This document shows, piece by piece, positions 13,288 through 24,700 of a stretch of DNA of 64,000 bases (its first letter is position 1; each line of letters starts with the position of its first letter). The notes under the pieces are model-generated. The model made no database searches, had not been told where the DNA came from, and saw nothing but the letters and a program-made list of their open reading frames with translations. The stretch lies in contig KN817568.1 in assembly GCA_000827495.1 (NCBI GenBank), forward strand, positions 140,704-204,703, read 5' to 3'. This DNA comes from Hypholoma sublateritium FD-334 SS-4 (Eukaryota > Basidiomycota > Agaricomycetes > Agaricales > Strophariaceae). A program made the position numbers and the translations under genes.

Positions 13288-15472
13288 TTACTTTGGTAGT
13301 GTCCGGTCCCGTGGAGAGGCGGCCGCCTCCGCAGCTGGCCTGTTTGATGACACTGCTGCATTTTTCTTCCGTCCAAATTTGAAGATGCGACGAAGAATGA
13401 CTTTTATCTTTCCACCACGAATTTCGGCGCGCTTGACCGCCACAGCTTCGTTATCTGCCACAGACCCCACCACCGATTCCCCGCGTTTAAATATCCTGCG
13501 AAAGATGTGCAGTACGCCGCGTACTTCTGAATCTGGGCCTGAATCGTTGGGCTGCCGCAGTGCCAATTTGACCGCCTTTTCGCTTTTTATCTGAGCAAGG
13601 ATTGCTGAGATATTGTGATACTCTTGGAGTTTGGATATAGGTTTGGGTTCTTCCGAGTCGTCCATCCTATGCTCCAGGGTGTACCGTGTGGCGCGATCAA
13701 GTTGGCTGTAGTACAACTCTCTGTCAGCACCGCAGTCCTGTACCATTCAAGCGCCATTGTTCTGCTGAGCAAGTAGACTTCGGTTGAGTAACTGAATCAC
13801 GTACGAGCATCTCGATAGCTGTAACATAGTCAATTATCAGACTATAATCAATACCTTGTAGTACATCATAATTGAATGTGTGGACATGTTCTCGCAACTC
13901 AGCAGTAAGTTCTGCGGATGGGAGAAAATGATCGACAAGGGAATGAAAAGCTTGAAGATGGTGAATTAATCTTCTTGTCCATTCTTTTGAAATGAATCAC
14001 ATACCATAATCCATCCCATTAGATATTAAGCAAAAATAGTGGATTGACAATTGTGTGCACCAGAATTTCTTATCAAGATAATAGTCCTGTGACCGAGTTC
14101 GATCAAGGAGGAAATCTGGGAGCGAAGCGTGGAGAAAAGCAATGTTACCATTCTCATAGACAATAATAGAAGTCAAATCAGCCAGTAGAACACAAAGATC
14201 ATCGTCTTTCATCCCAGAGAATTCGTAGAGCCGGGGGGAATATCCACTTGTTTCAAACATAGCCCATGCCAGAATAAGGAAAACATGATCAATATTCTGG
14301 ACCTCGGAGAATATGTGCTTGTAGAGCGCATCGAGTTGGGCAAATGGTGTTGAATTTCCAGCAGGTCGTAAGCCACGGATAATGTCCAGCTGTTGAGCAG
14401 GATGATTCCGTGAAGACGATACAAAGTTTATGACCACCGACGCATAGATAAACTGGCCAGATGATTTATCAATGATTTCTTCAACGTGCGCGGGGTCAGG
14501 CCAGTTAGCGGCGAGATGGCGCTTGAATGGATGCGTTTCTTTGATATGTTTGAATTTATCGTCGAGGAAAATGCGAATGTCAGCATCCGGGAGGTAATGA
14601 TTATCGAGTGCTAATTGATGCAAATTGGTCGAGATCTCGTGCGAGTGGAATACTTGTTGCAGTTGATTTTCTGTACGACTGCTAAAGAACGCGATTATTG
14701 GCAGGTCCCGAGTGCTAAGAAAATTGGAAATTAAGCGGACAAGGTCGGTCTGGTTGTTATGGCCGCTGCATTCGTCTATGCCATCGAACAGAAGAACAAC
14801 AACTCTCAGAGGGGAATTGCGATGCAATTGTCGCAGTGGATCAAAGACGAGATATTGCAACTGTGTTTTAAGTGATTTTGTGAAGATGAGAGGATCGGAC
14901 TGGATTTTTGGGATGACAATTTCCAAGAGGTCTGGTATTTGCTGGATGAGTTGATGTACGAGCGTTGCGATAACGGGCTGGATATCGTTTCGTGTAGTAT
15001 CCGTGCGAAAGAAGAAGAATCTGGCTATGGGGATGTTTCTTGCGAGGCACAGCGCCACGATGGAACGCGCGATCGCTGATTTTCCTGCTCCCGCCGCGCC
15101 ATTCAGCCACAGCATCCACTGAATTCGCATCACAGTTGGCAGGATCCAGTTCATGATGTCGTCCTGAACGGCCTGGCGGGTATTAGGGTGACATTTCGGA
15201 GCGTCTCCCTGTTGCGCTGAGTCGAAAGCCGTGGTGGCTACGTGCGCTTGAAGGTGGCTGAATCCGTCTGCAGCGGGAAAGACGCGGTTGTGAGTTTCCC
15301 TGTGGGTTGGTTTGGGGCTTATTGACATCGTACCCTTTGCGTCATAGCATTTATGCACGGCTACGGGTGGTGGTTGATTATGTTGAGTAAAGTGACCACC
15401 ATGAATACTGATATTGGTGCCTTTTTCGCCTTGGACCATCGAGTTAGTGGTAGTTATATGCTGTCGTTCCAT
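13288..15472 (-). CDS. NACHT-type NLR protein, paralogue N1
   Basis: Four exons (15472-15334, 15267-14005, 13950-13805, 13737-13288) give about 665 residues. The 66-nt first intron is a multiple of three and open, so the unspliced form (687 residues) is also readable; it is called because N4 and N5 need the same intron. In order: a motif near residues 20-32 (N-I-S-I-H-G-G-H-F-T-Q-H-N) with Pro-Pro-Pro after it, then D-G-F-S-H-L-Q, then Walker A G-A-A-G-A-G-K-S at about 103-110 (in the context W-L-N-G), and Walker B L-L-F-D-G-I-D-E at about 205-212. After the NACHT core come a short winged-helix-like region, a linker exon with E-L-R-E-H-V, and a tail with I-S-A-I-L-A-Q-I and a basic patch R-R-I-F-K-F-G-R-K-K-N. 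Known of the family: STAND P-loop NTPases act as intracellular sensor switches. No WD40 or ankyrin repeats follow, so the usual sensor end is missing or replaced by the tail. The TATA-like site upstream is degenerate compared with its paralogues. Confidence 0.82.
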
Positions 15473-15519
15473 AGCGGGGGATAGAATGGAAAGGCGAGAG
15501 GGATAGGGAAGTTTTACAG

Positions 15520-15605
15520 GGTAAGAGCCCTGCTATGAACGGCTGTGCTAAACGGCGTGAGCATCGCCTCACATACGCCGCCACTCAAGCTACGAGGCAC
15601 TGCTT
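15520..15605 (-). promoter_or_regulatory. Promoter block of N1 (degenerate family copy)
   Basis: Read on the minus strand this matches the promoter blocks of N2, N4 and N5: a GTGCCT core, a G-rich stretch, AGGCGATGC, then an AT-richer part. It lacks the clear ACTTATAC TATA-like box that the others have about 65 bases before the ATG. Confidence 0.4.
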
Positions 15606-15609
15606 GCGA

Positions 15610-16733
15610 ACCAAAATAGAATTTCGGACGAGTGATCAATTTGAAATATCTGCCTGGGATCGAATAAGGGTCTCAAACATTGTCGGTAAAAAAACTTGGT
15701 CTTGACTTGTATTTTTTATAGCCATCGTGAGCATACATATAATTTTGGAGACTATTTGTTACATAGTCATTCGGACATTGCGATATGTGGCAGTGCGATT
15801 CAGACTGAGAATAATTATTTATAGACAGCGGAATTCAATTCGGGGACCATTTGGTACAACATGCAGTGATTTATGATAAATATGTAACTCTCGCTGTCCG
15901 GGAACATACACAAGGCTATGTCTGGGCGCAACAGTGGCGGGTCTAGCCGCGATGTGAGCATATGAGGTCAAAGCCGCGCCTTGAATCTTGAAACGCGGCG
16001 AACAGTATGATTAAACAGCGTGATAAGTCACCAATATATAGGAATATGTACCAGAGATGCTTGGGGTGCGCGCACGGACGTAGAGATGGGGATGGCGGAG
16101 ACCGAGTCTCGCGCTTCGACGCGCGATGTACCTCGAATGTTGCGGTTTCGTCTAAATCGTGTCAAGCGACACACCAGGCGTTCCGCGTGCGCGGCATATA
16201 TTCTACCTGGCACCACCCAGCGCAGCATCGTCACAACTAAAAATGGACGCTCCTCACTATGGGGTCTCGTCTGGCTATGGCGCGTGTGTCTGTTATTATG
16301 TGCGTTCCTATAGCTGAACAACCTGCCTTGCGTCTGCGACGACCCATACGGGGACTAATTTGATGATGAAAATTGAAAATTCTCCTGGGAACCTTGCAGC
16401 TTCCTCCGCCTGTCCCGGCCCCATGATTTAGTGTCGTACGCAGCACAAGCAGCCGAGAGCTTTCAGGATGTCCCGGGGTGGTATGCGCATAACGCGAGGC
16501 GCTCATTCCGGCTGAGCCTTCGGCGCATTGCTCATATATACCATTATAAAGGATACTTACCAGTTGCCTTAACATCAACTCCTACATACATATACATATG
16601 CATTTACCAAAGTTGTACCAAAGGCAAGTGGAACGAGCTAAGAATAGAATGCGCATGATGGCGGGCCGTGAAGTTCGCACGACCCCTTGCTCGCCGACGA
16701 CGACGACGACGGAAGACAAAGTTCGAACTGACG
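15610..16733. other. Stretch without a supported gene
   Basis: 15,610-15,920 is AT-rich upstream sequence of N1. 15,930-16,560 is mixed with no coding signal. A CGA triplet run lies at about 16,692-16,710. Confidence 0.4.
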
Positions 16734-17787
16734 ATGTTGGCCGAGGACCCCATTCTCCTCGCCACGTACGTCCTGCATCCACCACTGCCCATGTCGTCCA
16801 GCCTTACAGCATGCAGCCCCGTTGACGTCCTCTCTGAACCCGCCGTCACAGCCTCGCCCTCGGTTCCTACGGCGCTGCCCGCAACGCCCGCCGTTGCCCA
16901 GCTTCTCGAAATGCTGCGGCAAGCTCCTTTCAGCGCGGGGCAGTCACCAGCTGTATTTCTCCGGCCAACCCGGAGCAGACGACCTGCAGCGGGCGGCCTG
17001 GGTAGGAGAAGACGACAGCTAAGCAGCGAAGACGACAGCTAAGCAGCGAAGAAGCATATCGAGCTCGTCGTTGGTAAGTGGCTGGTGGTCCCTTTGTCAG
17101 GTACATCTGAAAAGGACACATGGTGTGTCTGTCTCCCGTCCCGTTTCTCTGCTCATAGTTTCCATTGTAGATAATCGAAACCTTTCTATCTATAGCCTTT
17201 CTTTATGCGCTCGCCGCTCACTCAAGACAATCTCACCATGTCGGGTTGTTTGAGACGCAGTGGTGCGTACCTCCTGACATTCACTTTGTGCTTTTCTTGA
17301 CGACGTGCAGGCCCGCTTCCAGTGAACGCGATTATTGTATTTCCAAGGAACCGACCGTCAAATGTTCGGGCTGCGGCCTTCCTATGGTGAGTAACCTAGC
17401 TCATCAAGTTGTTTTGCATACTGACATAGACGCCGTGTAGCATAACTTACGCTGCCCGCTCCATGCTCACGCCCCATACTACCGTGCCCGCCGCTTGTGT
17501 CCCATCCACATCCTCGTCGACACGGAGAACGCTGACGCTGGATCCGCCCATGACGCACCGATCTCGCTTGTGGAAATGGGCATAGGCACCGTGCGGAACG
17601 ACATTAACCATGCACTTTCCGCCGCGTCTGCTCAACCCCCGCTTGAACAAATGTCTATCCACGCGGTTCGTACTGCGTGACTGTTTTCTTTTGTTTTGGT
17701 TTTAATCTGACGGGACGCGTGTAGACAACCTCGTCGCAAACGAAGGTCGGCTGTGCGAAGCTACACTCCATACGATCACCTCAATGA
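16734..17787 (+). CDS. Unrecognised protein with a Cys/His-rich core, several exons
   Basis: Four 3' exons join with consistent phases and good splice sites: 17171-17262, 17311-17386, 17441-17665 and 17725-17787 (stop TGA). They encode a segment with C-S-G-C-G, then across the splice junction R-C-P-L-H and R-R-L-C-P-I-H, a spacing that could bind zinc, followed by an acidic/Ala-rich C-terminal part. The 5' part is uncertain. An open exon from the ATG at 16734 (Pro/Ala/Ser/Val-rich, to about 17000) is likely, but its link through a 20-bp tandem duplication at about 17,012-17,052 is not resolved. No family is recognised. The codon use is less GC-skewed than that of the flanking repeats, and the agreement of splice phases is the main support. 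Confidence 0.42.
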
Positions 17788-17789
17788 CT

Positions 17790-18880
17790 TCGGAACCTTT
17801 ATGCAGTCGCTCCGCCCTACGCAACCTGCGATGCACGAGGGGAACCAGGCGGAGACCACTGCGTCGCAGACTCTCCGCGCAGTCGGCCCTATGAAATCTC
17901 GACTGTTTCGTTTCCTTGAATTCACCGTGGACAGCATCTGAGAGGCCGCCCTCACCGCCTTCGCATCAGACGACGACCGACGGCGGAGACTGCCATCACG
18001 CTCCCGCGCGCTGGGCGCGACGCAGTTCGACACCCTCTACACTCTTCGTCAACGGCGGGCTCGGCATGGATGTGCTGCACGTGGTTCTTGGGCGGTCAGT
18101 CGTGTTCGCTTCTGGGGGAGCGGGGCGAGATCTGGCTCTTCTCCGTCCCACCCTTGAAAGCTTGAAACTTGAACGTTTGAACCTTGAAGTTTTGAAACTT
18201 GGCACTCCTGGCGCCTGCCCCGCTCGACGACGGACCCTCGCGAACAACCTAACCCCGCGCGGGCCCGCGCCTCTGCACACACTACTGCGCCATCGCCCGC
18301 TCTTCACGGTGACCGCAAAGCTCCCCGCGCGTTCTGACCGCCATGCGATACTCGCGCTATGCGTAATGCGTTGCGCCCATCGTCACCGACCGGCGTCCCG
18401 GCTCATCATTGGCATACGCTCGCACTGCCAGCGGCCCCGCGCGCGCACTTCCCAGAAACTGCGTCTCCCTTCCTCGACACGTCTGCGCGTTATCTGGCGA
18501 CACTCGTGGCCTTGGTGACGCAGCCCTCGCGAGGTCCGCTCAGTGGGGCATCAATCGCGCCGTTCTTCACCTCCTGCGCGCACTACTCCACATCATCTTC
18601 ACCTTCCAGCTTGCCCCTTAGTTTTCTCATCGCTTTCGTTCCCGCTACCTCCCGTCCGTTACCCCTCCTCTGAACCCAAGTGCGTCCTGCACGGTGCATC
18701 ATGCAGCCTACAAACGCGACATGGCTCTTTCCTCATACCCCCTCATAACGCGGCCCGCTGCTGCCATTTTCGCATGGAATGCATGCTCGAGTTCACGGTC
18801 AGTAGAACGAACATTTTCGACTTTCAACAAGGACGGAGTACAATGTAAACAGCACGTTAAAAAATTGAACACTAAAACTT
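17790..18880. other. GC-rich stretch without a supported gene
   Basis: The open frames seen here overlap on both strands and are Pro/Arg/Ser/Thr-rich, as in the other GC-rich repeat blocks. A short low-complexity run of CTTGAA-type repeats lies at about 18,155-18,205. Confidence 0.4.
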
Positions 18881-18885
18881 GGAGC

Positions 18886-19240
18886 TTAACGACGCCTGCT
18901 CTTTGCCCTCCCTCGTTTCTGTCTGGCTGTGGCCGCCTCTGCAGTTGGCTCGTTTGACAACGTGGTTGAAAATTTCTGTGATCGCAATTTGAGGCTATGG
19001 CGGGGCGGCGCTTCCACATCGACAACACAAGCTGCGGCTCGCTTCCTTGACCTAGCTTTGGCGTGTTGGCTCACCGTGCTCGCGACTGCCATGGGTCCCG
19101 CTACCGCGTATTCAGGACTATCGCGGGAGACGTACAAGAACTGCTGAATTGCGGCCTGTCTCTTCGATCCACTGCAGCGCCAAGATCTCTATCTGAGCGA
19201 GGACCGCTGAGAATCGTGAGCCATTTAGAGGTATGGTATA
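18886..19240 (-). pseudogene. Orphan C-terminal tail of a NACHT paralogue (relic R1)
   Basis: Read on the minus strand, this piece resembles the tail exon of the array genes. It starts with L-A-Q-I-E, has W-I-E-E-T-G, breaks frame near 19,140, then continues with S-Q-H-A-K-A-R-S-R-K-R-A-A, V-D-V-E-A-P-P-R and a final G-R-A-K-S-R-R-R, closely matching the ends of N3, N4 and N5. No linker exon or NACHT core precedes it. It lies downstream of N2, which ends early and has its own decayed tail, so R1 is a second, separate tail. It is best explained as the remnant of a deleted tandem copy. Confidence 0.65.
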
Positions 19241-19439
19241 GCGTCGGAGAAGTGATCATTTCGATGTTCCATGACAATGGATGCATGCGCAGTTTCACGG
19301 TCACCAGCACATTTTCAAATTTCAAGTAATCCGTATCACAGTTTGAATGGCGAGTAAAGTTAAATTGTACGTGTCTAAATAACCGCTGGCAATTACTGCT
19401 GACCATTACCTTTGATTTTGACGACATTTTTCTGTTCCC

Positions 19440-19693
19440 TGCCTGGATCCTGCTTGGTCTCGCCCCCGCCCCCGCAGTCGGCTGGCCTGATGATGACTGC
19501 TATGTGCTTATTTGCGATCGAGATCTGACGCTCCGACTAGGCGAAGCTTCTACGCGCGTCTTGGTTCAACGTTCACCGCGCTCGCGTCTGAAACGGGTCC
19601 GGCCGCCTCCGTCCAGTGTTCAGGATCATTGCGAGCGATGTGTGGTCCATCGAACACTGTTGAATCTCGTCCTGTCTTGCGACCCTCGTCCGT
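19440..19693 (-). pseudogene. Decayed tail of N2 beyond its premature stop
   Basis: Directly after the N2 stop (TAA after G-A-R-Q) the same frame continues with T-D-E-G-R and D-S-T-V, parallel to R-T-E-E-T-R and S-T-A-I in N5. It then meets further stops, and degraded tail sequence runs to a Gly/Arg-rich end. This shows that N2 lost its basic C-terminal tail by a nonsense change rather than by having a shorter exon from the start. Confidence 0.6.
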
Positions 19694-21606
19694 TTACTGA
19701 CGCGCACCCGCCAGCTTGTCCGCCTTTTCGCTCTCTATCTGAGCAAGGATCGCTGAGATATCGTGATCATTTTGGAGCTCGGACATAATGTCATGTTGGA
19801 TTTTACTCGGATTCTCCAAAATATATCGTGTGTGGTGGTTGAGGTGTCTGCGGTACAATTCCCCGTCGTCCCCGAAATCCTGTGCCGTCATGTTTCTGAG
19901 GGAGCAAACTTTCATTGATTATCTGAATTGCTCACCACTTTCCGCAGTGCTGTAAGATAATGGAGTGGGAGAATATTATTCTTGGATAGCTGGTCGAGAT
20001 CCAATGCAAGTACATGCTCTCGTAGCTCAGGTGTTCCTTCGGAATAGGAGAGGAAATCATAGATGAGGGGCGACCAGGCTGTAATGAATCGAGTTAAGAT
20101 TCCCATCTGTTATTTTGAAGGAGATCACATACCCATTGATATCCCTGCAGATATCCCGCCAAAACAATGGACAGCAAGGCGTGTGCACCAGAATCTCTTA
20201 TCAAGAAAGTAGCCCTGCGATCGAGCTTTGTCAAGTAGGAAATCTGGGAGCGAGGCATGGAGAAAACGGATTTGATCTTCTTCATAGATGAGAACAGAGG
20301 ATAAGTCCGCCAATAGAAAAGGAATATCATCTATTATGGGATCAGCTTCAAAGACGGTTGGCAGACGGTAGCTGCTGAATACAGCACAGGCAAGGATGAG
20401 CGAAGTGCTTTCAATATCCTCGACATGGGAGAGTATGTGCCGATAGAGCGCGTCGAGCTGCGCGAATGGAGTCAAATTTCCAGGTGCTCGTATACCACGG
20501 ACAATCTCGAGCTGCTGGGCAGGATTCCGGCGAGGAGATGATACGAAGTTTGCGACCACGGAAGAGTAGATAAATTGCCCTGATGATTTATCGACAATTT
20601 CTTCGATGTGCGCGGTGTTAGGCCAATCTTCCTTAAGATGGTGGCTGAACGGGTGCGTTTCTTTGATCTGCCTGAATCTGTCATTTAGGAACAGACGGAT
20701 GTCGGCGTCGGGGAGGTAATGATCATCCAACGCTAATCGAAGTAAACTTGCAGAGACGTCGTGTGATCGGAATACTTGCTGCAATTGAATTTCCGCACGG
20801 CTCCCAAAGAATGCGATGATTGGAAGGTCTCGACTCTTGAGGAAATCGGCGATTAAAAGCACAAGGTCCGTCTGGTTCTCATCGCCGTCGCACTCATCTA
20901 CACCATCAAATAGCAGCACGACACTTGTGAGAGTTCCCTCGCGATGCAGCTGTCGCAGCGGCTCAAAGATCAGGCATTGTAACTGTGTTTCCAGCGACTT
21001 TGTGAAGATGAGAGGGTCAGATTGGATTTTTGGAACAACAATCGCGAGGAGGTCAGGTAATTGGTGGATAAGCTGATGTAGAAGGGTCGCAACAACAGGT
21101 TGGATACTGTTTCTCGTAGCATCAGTTCGAAAGAAAAAAAACCTCGCGATGGGGATATTCCGTGCCAGGCAGAGAGCTACAATAGATCGAGCAATGGCGG
21201 ATTTCCCTGCTCCCGCCGCACCGTTCAGCCACAGGATCCATTGAATGCGTATCACAGCCTCCTTCGGAATTACCCAGTTCATGATGTCGTCCTGAACCGC
21301 CTGACGAGTGTTTGGATGGCATTTCGGAGCATCGACCTTCAGGGCGGAGTCGAAGGCTGCTGTGGCTACATGGGCTTGAAGGTGATTGAATCCATCTGGA
21401 ATGTGAAGCACATGTTTGTGAGCCTCCCTTTCAACCAACTTGGAATATATTCGCCTCTTACCCTTCGCGTCGTAACAATTATGCGCAGCTACAGCCGCGA
21501 GTGGCGGTGGATTATGCTGAATGAATGTTCCATTATGAATATTAATGTCCGCGCCTCGTTCGCTTTGAAACATGTTGTTGCTGGTTGGGAGATGTCGTCG
21601 GTCCAT
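19694..21606 (-). CDS. NACHT-type NLR protein, paralogue N2, tail truncated
   Basis: Exons 21606-21462, 21395-20133, 20078-19936 and 19879-19694 give about 578 residues. The first intron has a strong GTAAGA donor and TTCCAG acceptor, is 66 nt long and lies in the same place as in the other copies. The N-terminus has the motif I-N-I-H-N-G-T-F-I-Q-H-N. Walker A G-A-A-G-A-G-K-S and Walker B L-L-F-D-G-V-D-E-C are intact, as is the F-F-G-S-R motif further on. The linker exon (E-L-R-E-H-V, L-T-A-L-R-K-V) and the start of the tail (D-F-G-D-D-G-E-L-Y, then I-S-A-I-L-A-Q-I-E-S-E-K) are present. The protein stops at G-A-R-Q, about 85-100 residues earlier than its paralogues, so the basic tail is lost. 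The NTPase core looks functional. A TATA-like box lies about 65 bases upstream. Confidence 0.8.
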
Positions 21607-21666
21607 AGCAGAGGGTCGGTGGGGAAGTACAAGAAGCGTTGTGGATGTCGCGTCGACTCAATCAGC

Positions 21667-21742
21667 AGTATAAGTGATTGATCTAAATGCTATGCACTGT
21701 GGGCATCGCCTAGAACACGCCGCCGCAAGGCATTGCAGGTAT
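21667..21742 (-). promoter_or_regulatory. Conserved promoter block of N2
   Basis: On the minus strand this reads GCAATGCCTTGCGGC, a spacer, AGGCGATGC, then TGCATAGCATTTAGATC and the TATA-like ACTTATAC (21668-21675), about 65 bases before the ATG. The same order and spacing are seen in N4 and N5. Confidence 0.55.
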
Positions 21743-21749
21743 AAAAATA

Positions 21750-24700
21750 AGCCGATGTTGCAACCAATGTCAACGGCGAATTTCTCAGATGCATATTGAT
21801 GTCTTTGTTCGCAGATTGAATGATGAGATACTCAACAGAGTAAGGTTGGTAGATTAGGGCTGTATCCTATTTGTGCTAGTCTTTCGTATCGTCCTCGAAC
21901 ACGAACGCCTCATAAATTCATAATACGAGTCAGCGCAACTGGGATTTATAATTATAGCTATTGGAAGCTGATAGACGTGAGCCATTAAGTAATAGAAACA
22001 GAAAACAATAGAACGCTGTCTGATTCGACGGCGTGAATGTTTCAGGAGTAAGTACGGCATTTCTCAATGCATAGCATATTATTATTAGTGTCCGAGGTAA
22101 GACTCGGATGCGTCCCGTGTCTGCGTCTCTTCATCGAAGTTTAAATTGGTCTTATGAGAGCATTTTTCGGCAATCAATATACTTTCAAACACCGAAACAC
22201 ACATGTTAGCTGCTAACACTTACTTACATTACACGTGACTATCCTTGTTTGGCTTATCGTAAGATGTGCCGCTTTGCCGAAGCGGTTTTTCAATATTGCC
22301 GACGGCAGGTCAGCGGATTCGGATGCACAAGAAATCTTGCGTTTCTCTTGCGCGGTACTGTGAAGGGCGAGGGAGGCACGGCGCGCCGGTAGTTTATGGA
22401 ACGGCTTGAAGAACAATATGTTTTCTGAGATAAAAAAGGAACCTTCGCCATTGCACTTTGGTGCAGCGTGATGGCATGTTCGAAGCCGGCGCCTCGCTTT
22501 TGCCCTCTTGAATTGACCCACGCGTCTGCGCAAAAAAGCACTGGGGAGGCCTTGAATAATATCAGAACTCATCGGAGTCAGACTAACAGATTTTGAATGA
22601 GCATATTGTTCAAACTAATTTGCAAAACTTTCTTTCATGTGGTCAGGGAGTAAGCAGCAAGTCGGTATCGAAGGCAAGGCGTGTAAATCTGTTCAGATAG
22701 AGATTTTTTTTTTGAAAATAGCTAGACACAGTTTCAAATATTAATGTTTGTACTTCCTTCTTCTCAGCTTACCATCTCTTCCTTGAATAAAACAGGTCAC
22801 CGAACATAATAGCATGCACGCCGCGGCTGGGCGCATCAACCTTATGATGCTGCGCCATCCTTGCCTCGTTTGGCCACTTCCCTATGTGGGAAAAATTCAG
22901 AGCACTCAGAGCGCAGCCTTCTGTGCGATTCTACAGCCAGAAAGCGCACGCGCCGCAGTGGAAGTGCCAAGAACAATGCATGCGCGTGACAATGCGGTGA
23001 CGGCTTGTCGCACTGGATTGCACGAGCATATCTGCAAGGTACTAGATACGCAGTTAGTAGATCTGGAGAATATAGAGATACCTATTGAAGGCATTCAAAT
23101 TGAGGAAGCATGAGAATATTATGCAGATCGTGCATTGTCTCTCACTGCATGATCTTTAGATTTTCTTGATGTATTATGACAAAAGTTTCGTCATAATTAC
23201 CTAGAGCAGCCATGCTTGTGCGTCTTCTGTTTGATTAAAAATATGATTACTATTCTGCTACTTCTTCCCGACTCGAGATCGGGTGAGCTGCAGCCCGCTT
23301 AGATCAAATATAGTATGCGGAACCGGGCGCGCGGACGCGACGTTGCACGCCGTGCCATAGCGTGCGCGCCTCTCGGCAAAAGCCGGTCTTCATGGTGGGT
23401 CAGAATTTCAGAAACGCCTGCCCAGTCAGATGTTTCCTTGATATACTAAGGGATAGGATAATAGTTAAGCTAAGGGCTAAAGGTAATAATCAGACCTCTC
23501 GTTAGGTAGTAGCAGCAATAGATGTACAATGTTTTAGTGACCAAATGATGGGCATCACTGATGGTGTCTGCTAGTGTGTAGCGTGTGTGAATTTTTGCCG
23601 ATAAATAATGTCATATGGTCTTCACAGCTCCGCGTCACCTGTAGTTTGCGTGTGCATTGTTATCCGCGGTGACACTACCCCCTCCTGAGACCGCCTCTGA
23701 GTTGTGGCGCCGAATCCACTGCGCTGTGATGGTACTGTGCTTCCTCGTCCCCTGCGTCGGGCAGTGCTAAAACACGTATAAATAGACTTAAGCCGCGCGT
23801 GTGAGGCAGCGCAGGAGCGCATCGGCATCGGCAGACAAGCGGGTGATATGGAGGTCGCAGAGGTGGATACAGATGCACGCGCGGTTGAACTTGACTGCTG
23901 TTTATGGGCCTAGTTCAAGACCTTCAGTGACTGGCGTGATCCACGTTTCTCTCGGAATAGAATTAGGTGGACATTACATTACGTTGCTGACCATGAAAAT
24001 CACGAAGCAGCCACAGAGTGAATGGAAGATATCGTTGCATTTACCTCACAGCGCGGATCTTGGGGTTGAAATTTGAAAAGTAACTCGTTTGGGCCTGGGC
24101 ATGCGTGGGAACATGCGCGTTTTTCTGAAGTGTCATCGGCTCCTCATTTGTCCGGGCCTCGTCGCTCAACCCATCTCGACGCATGCACGACTTCTGCCTG
24201 GATGAACAGGTATGCGAGTATACTAGACGCGGGAAAGTGGCCACTGCAATGCTCACCGATCTCATCACCAACGTCCCAAGCCCAACTACGTGTGACGTCT
24301 TCTATTGAACCTGCACATTGAAATGGGCACCAGGACGAGTAGGAGGTGCATTCAATATGAGCTCGAGGCACGCCATCTCTTTCCCTACTCAGCTGAGCTA
24401 ATGTCTTTCGTCTAGATGAACAAAGCTCGCAATCTGCGGCTCACCCGTCCCTGTGTCTCTGAGACCTCTGTACACCGGACCCGCCTCTGCCCAGTCTCAC
24501 ATTAGACCCATGTCGACGTCGCACTCATCTCAGCACCTCCGCCACCTCTCTTCACGATCAGCGTTACCTTCCGCGCGTCCCTACGCCGCGCTGCCACCTT
24601 CACGATGAATGTGGTCTTTCCTCTCCTGAGCGTTGCTCATCACTTCGCGTTGTGCTCGCGCTGCGCACCCCCCTCCAGCGTGCGCGTCTCTCTGTCCACC

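Noticed and set aside
22213..23113. Two short open frames (22213-22572 minus, 22814-23113 plus)
   Set aside because: No signal peptide, domain, splice support or promoter; a chance origin is as likely.
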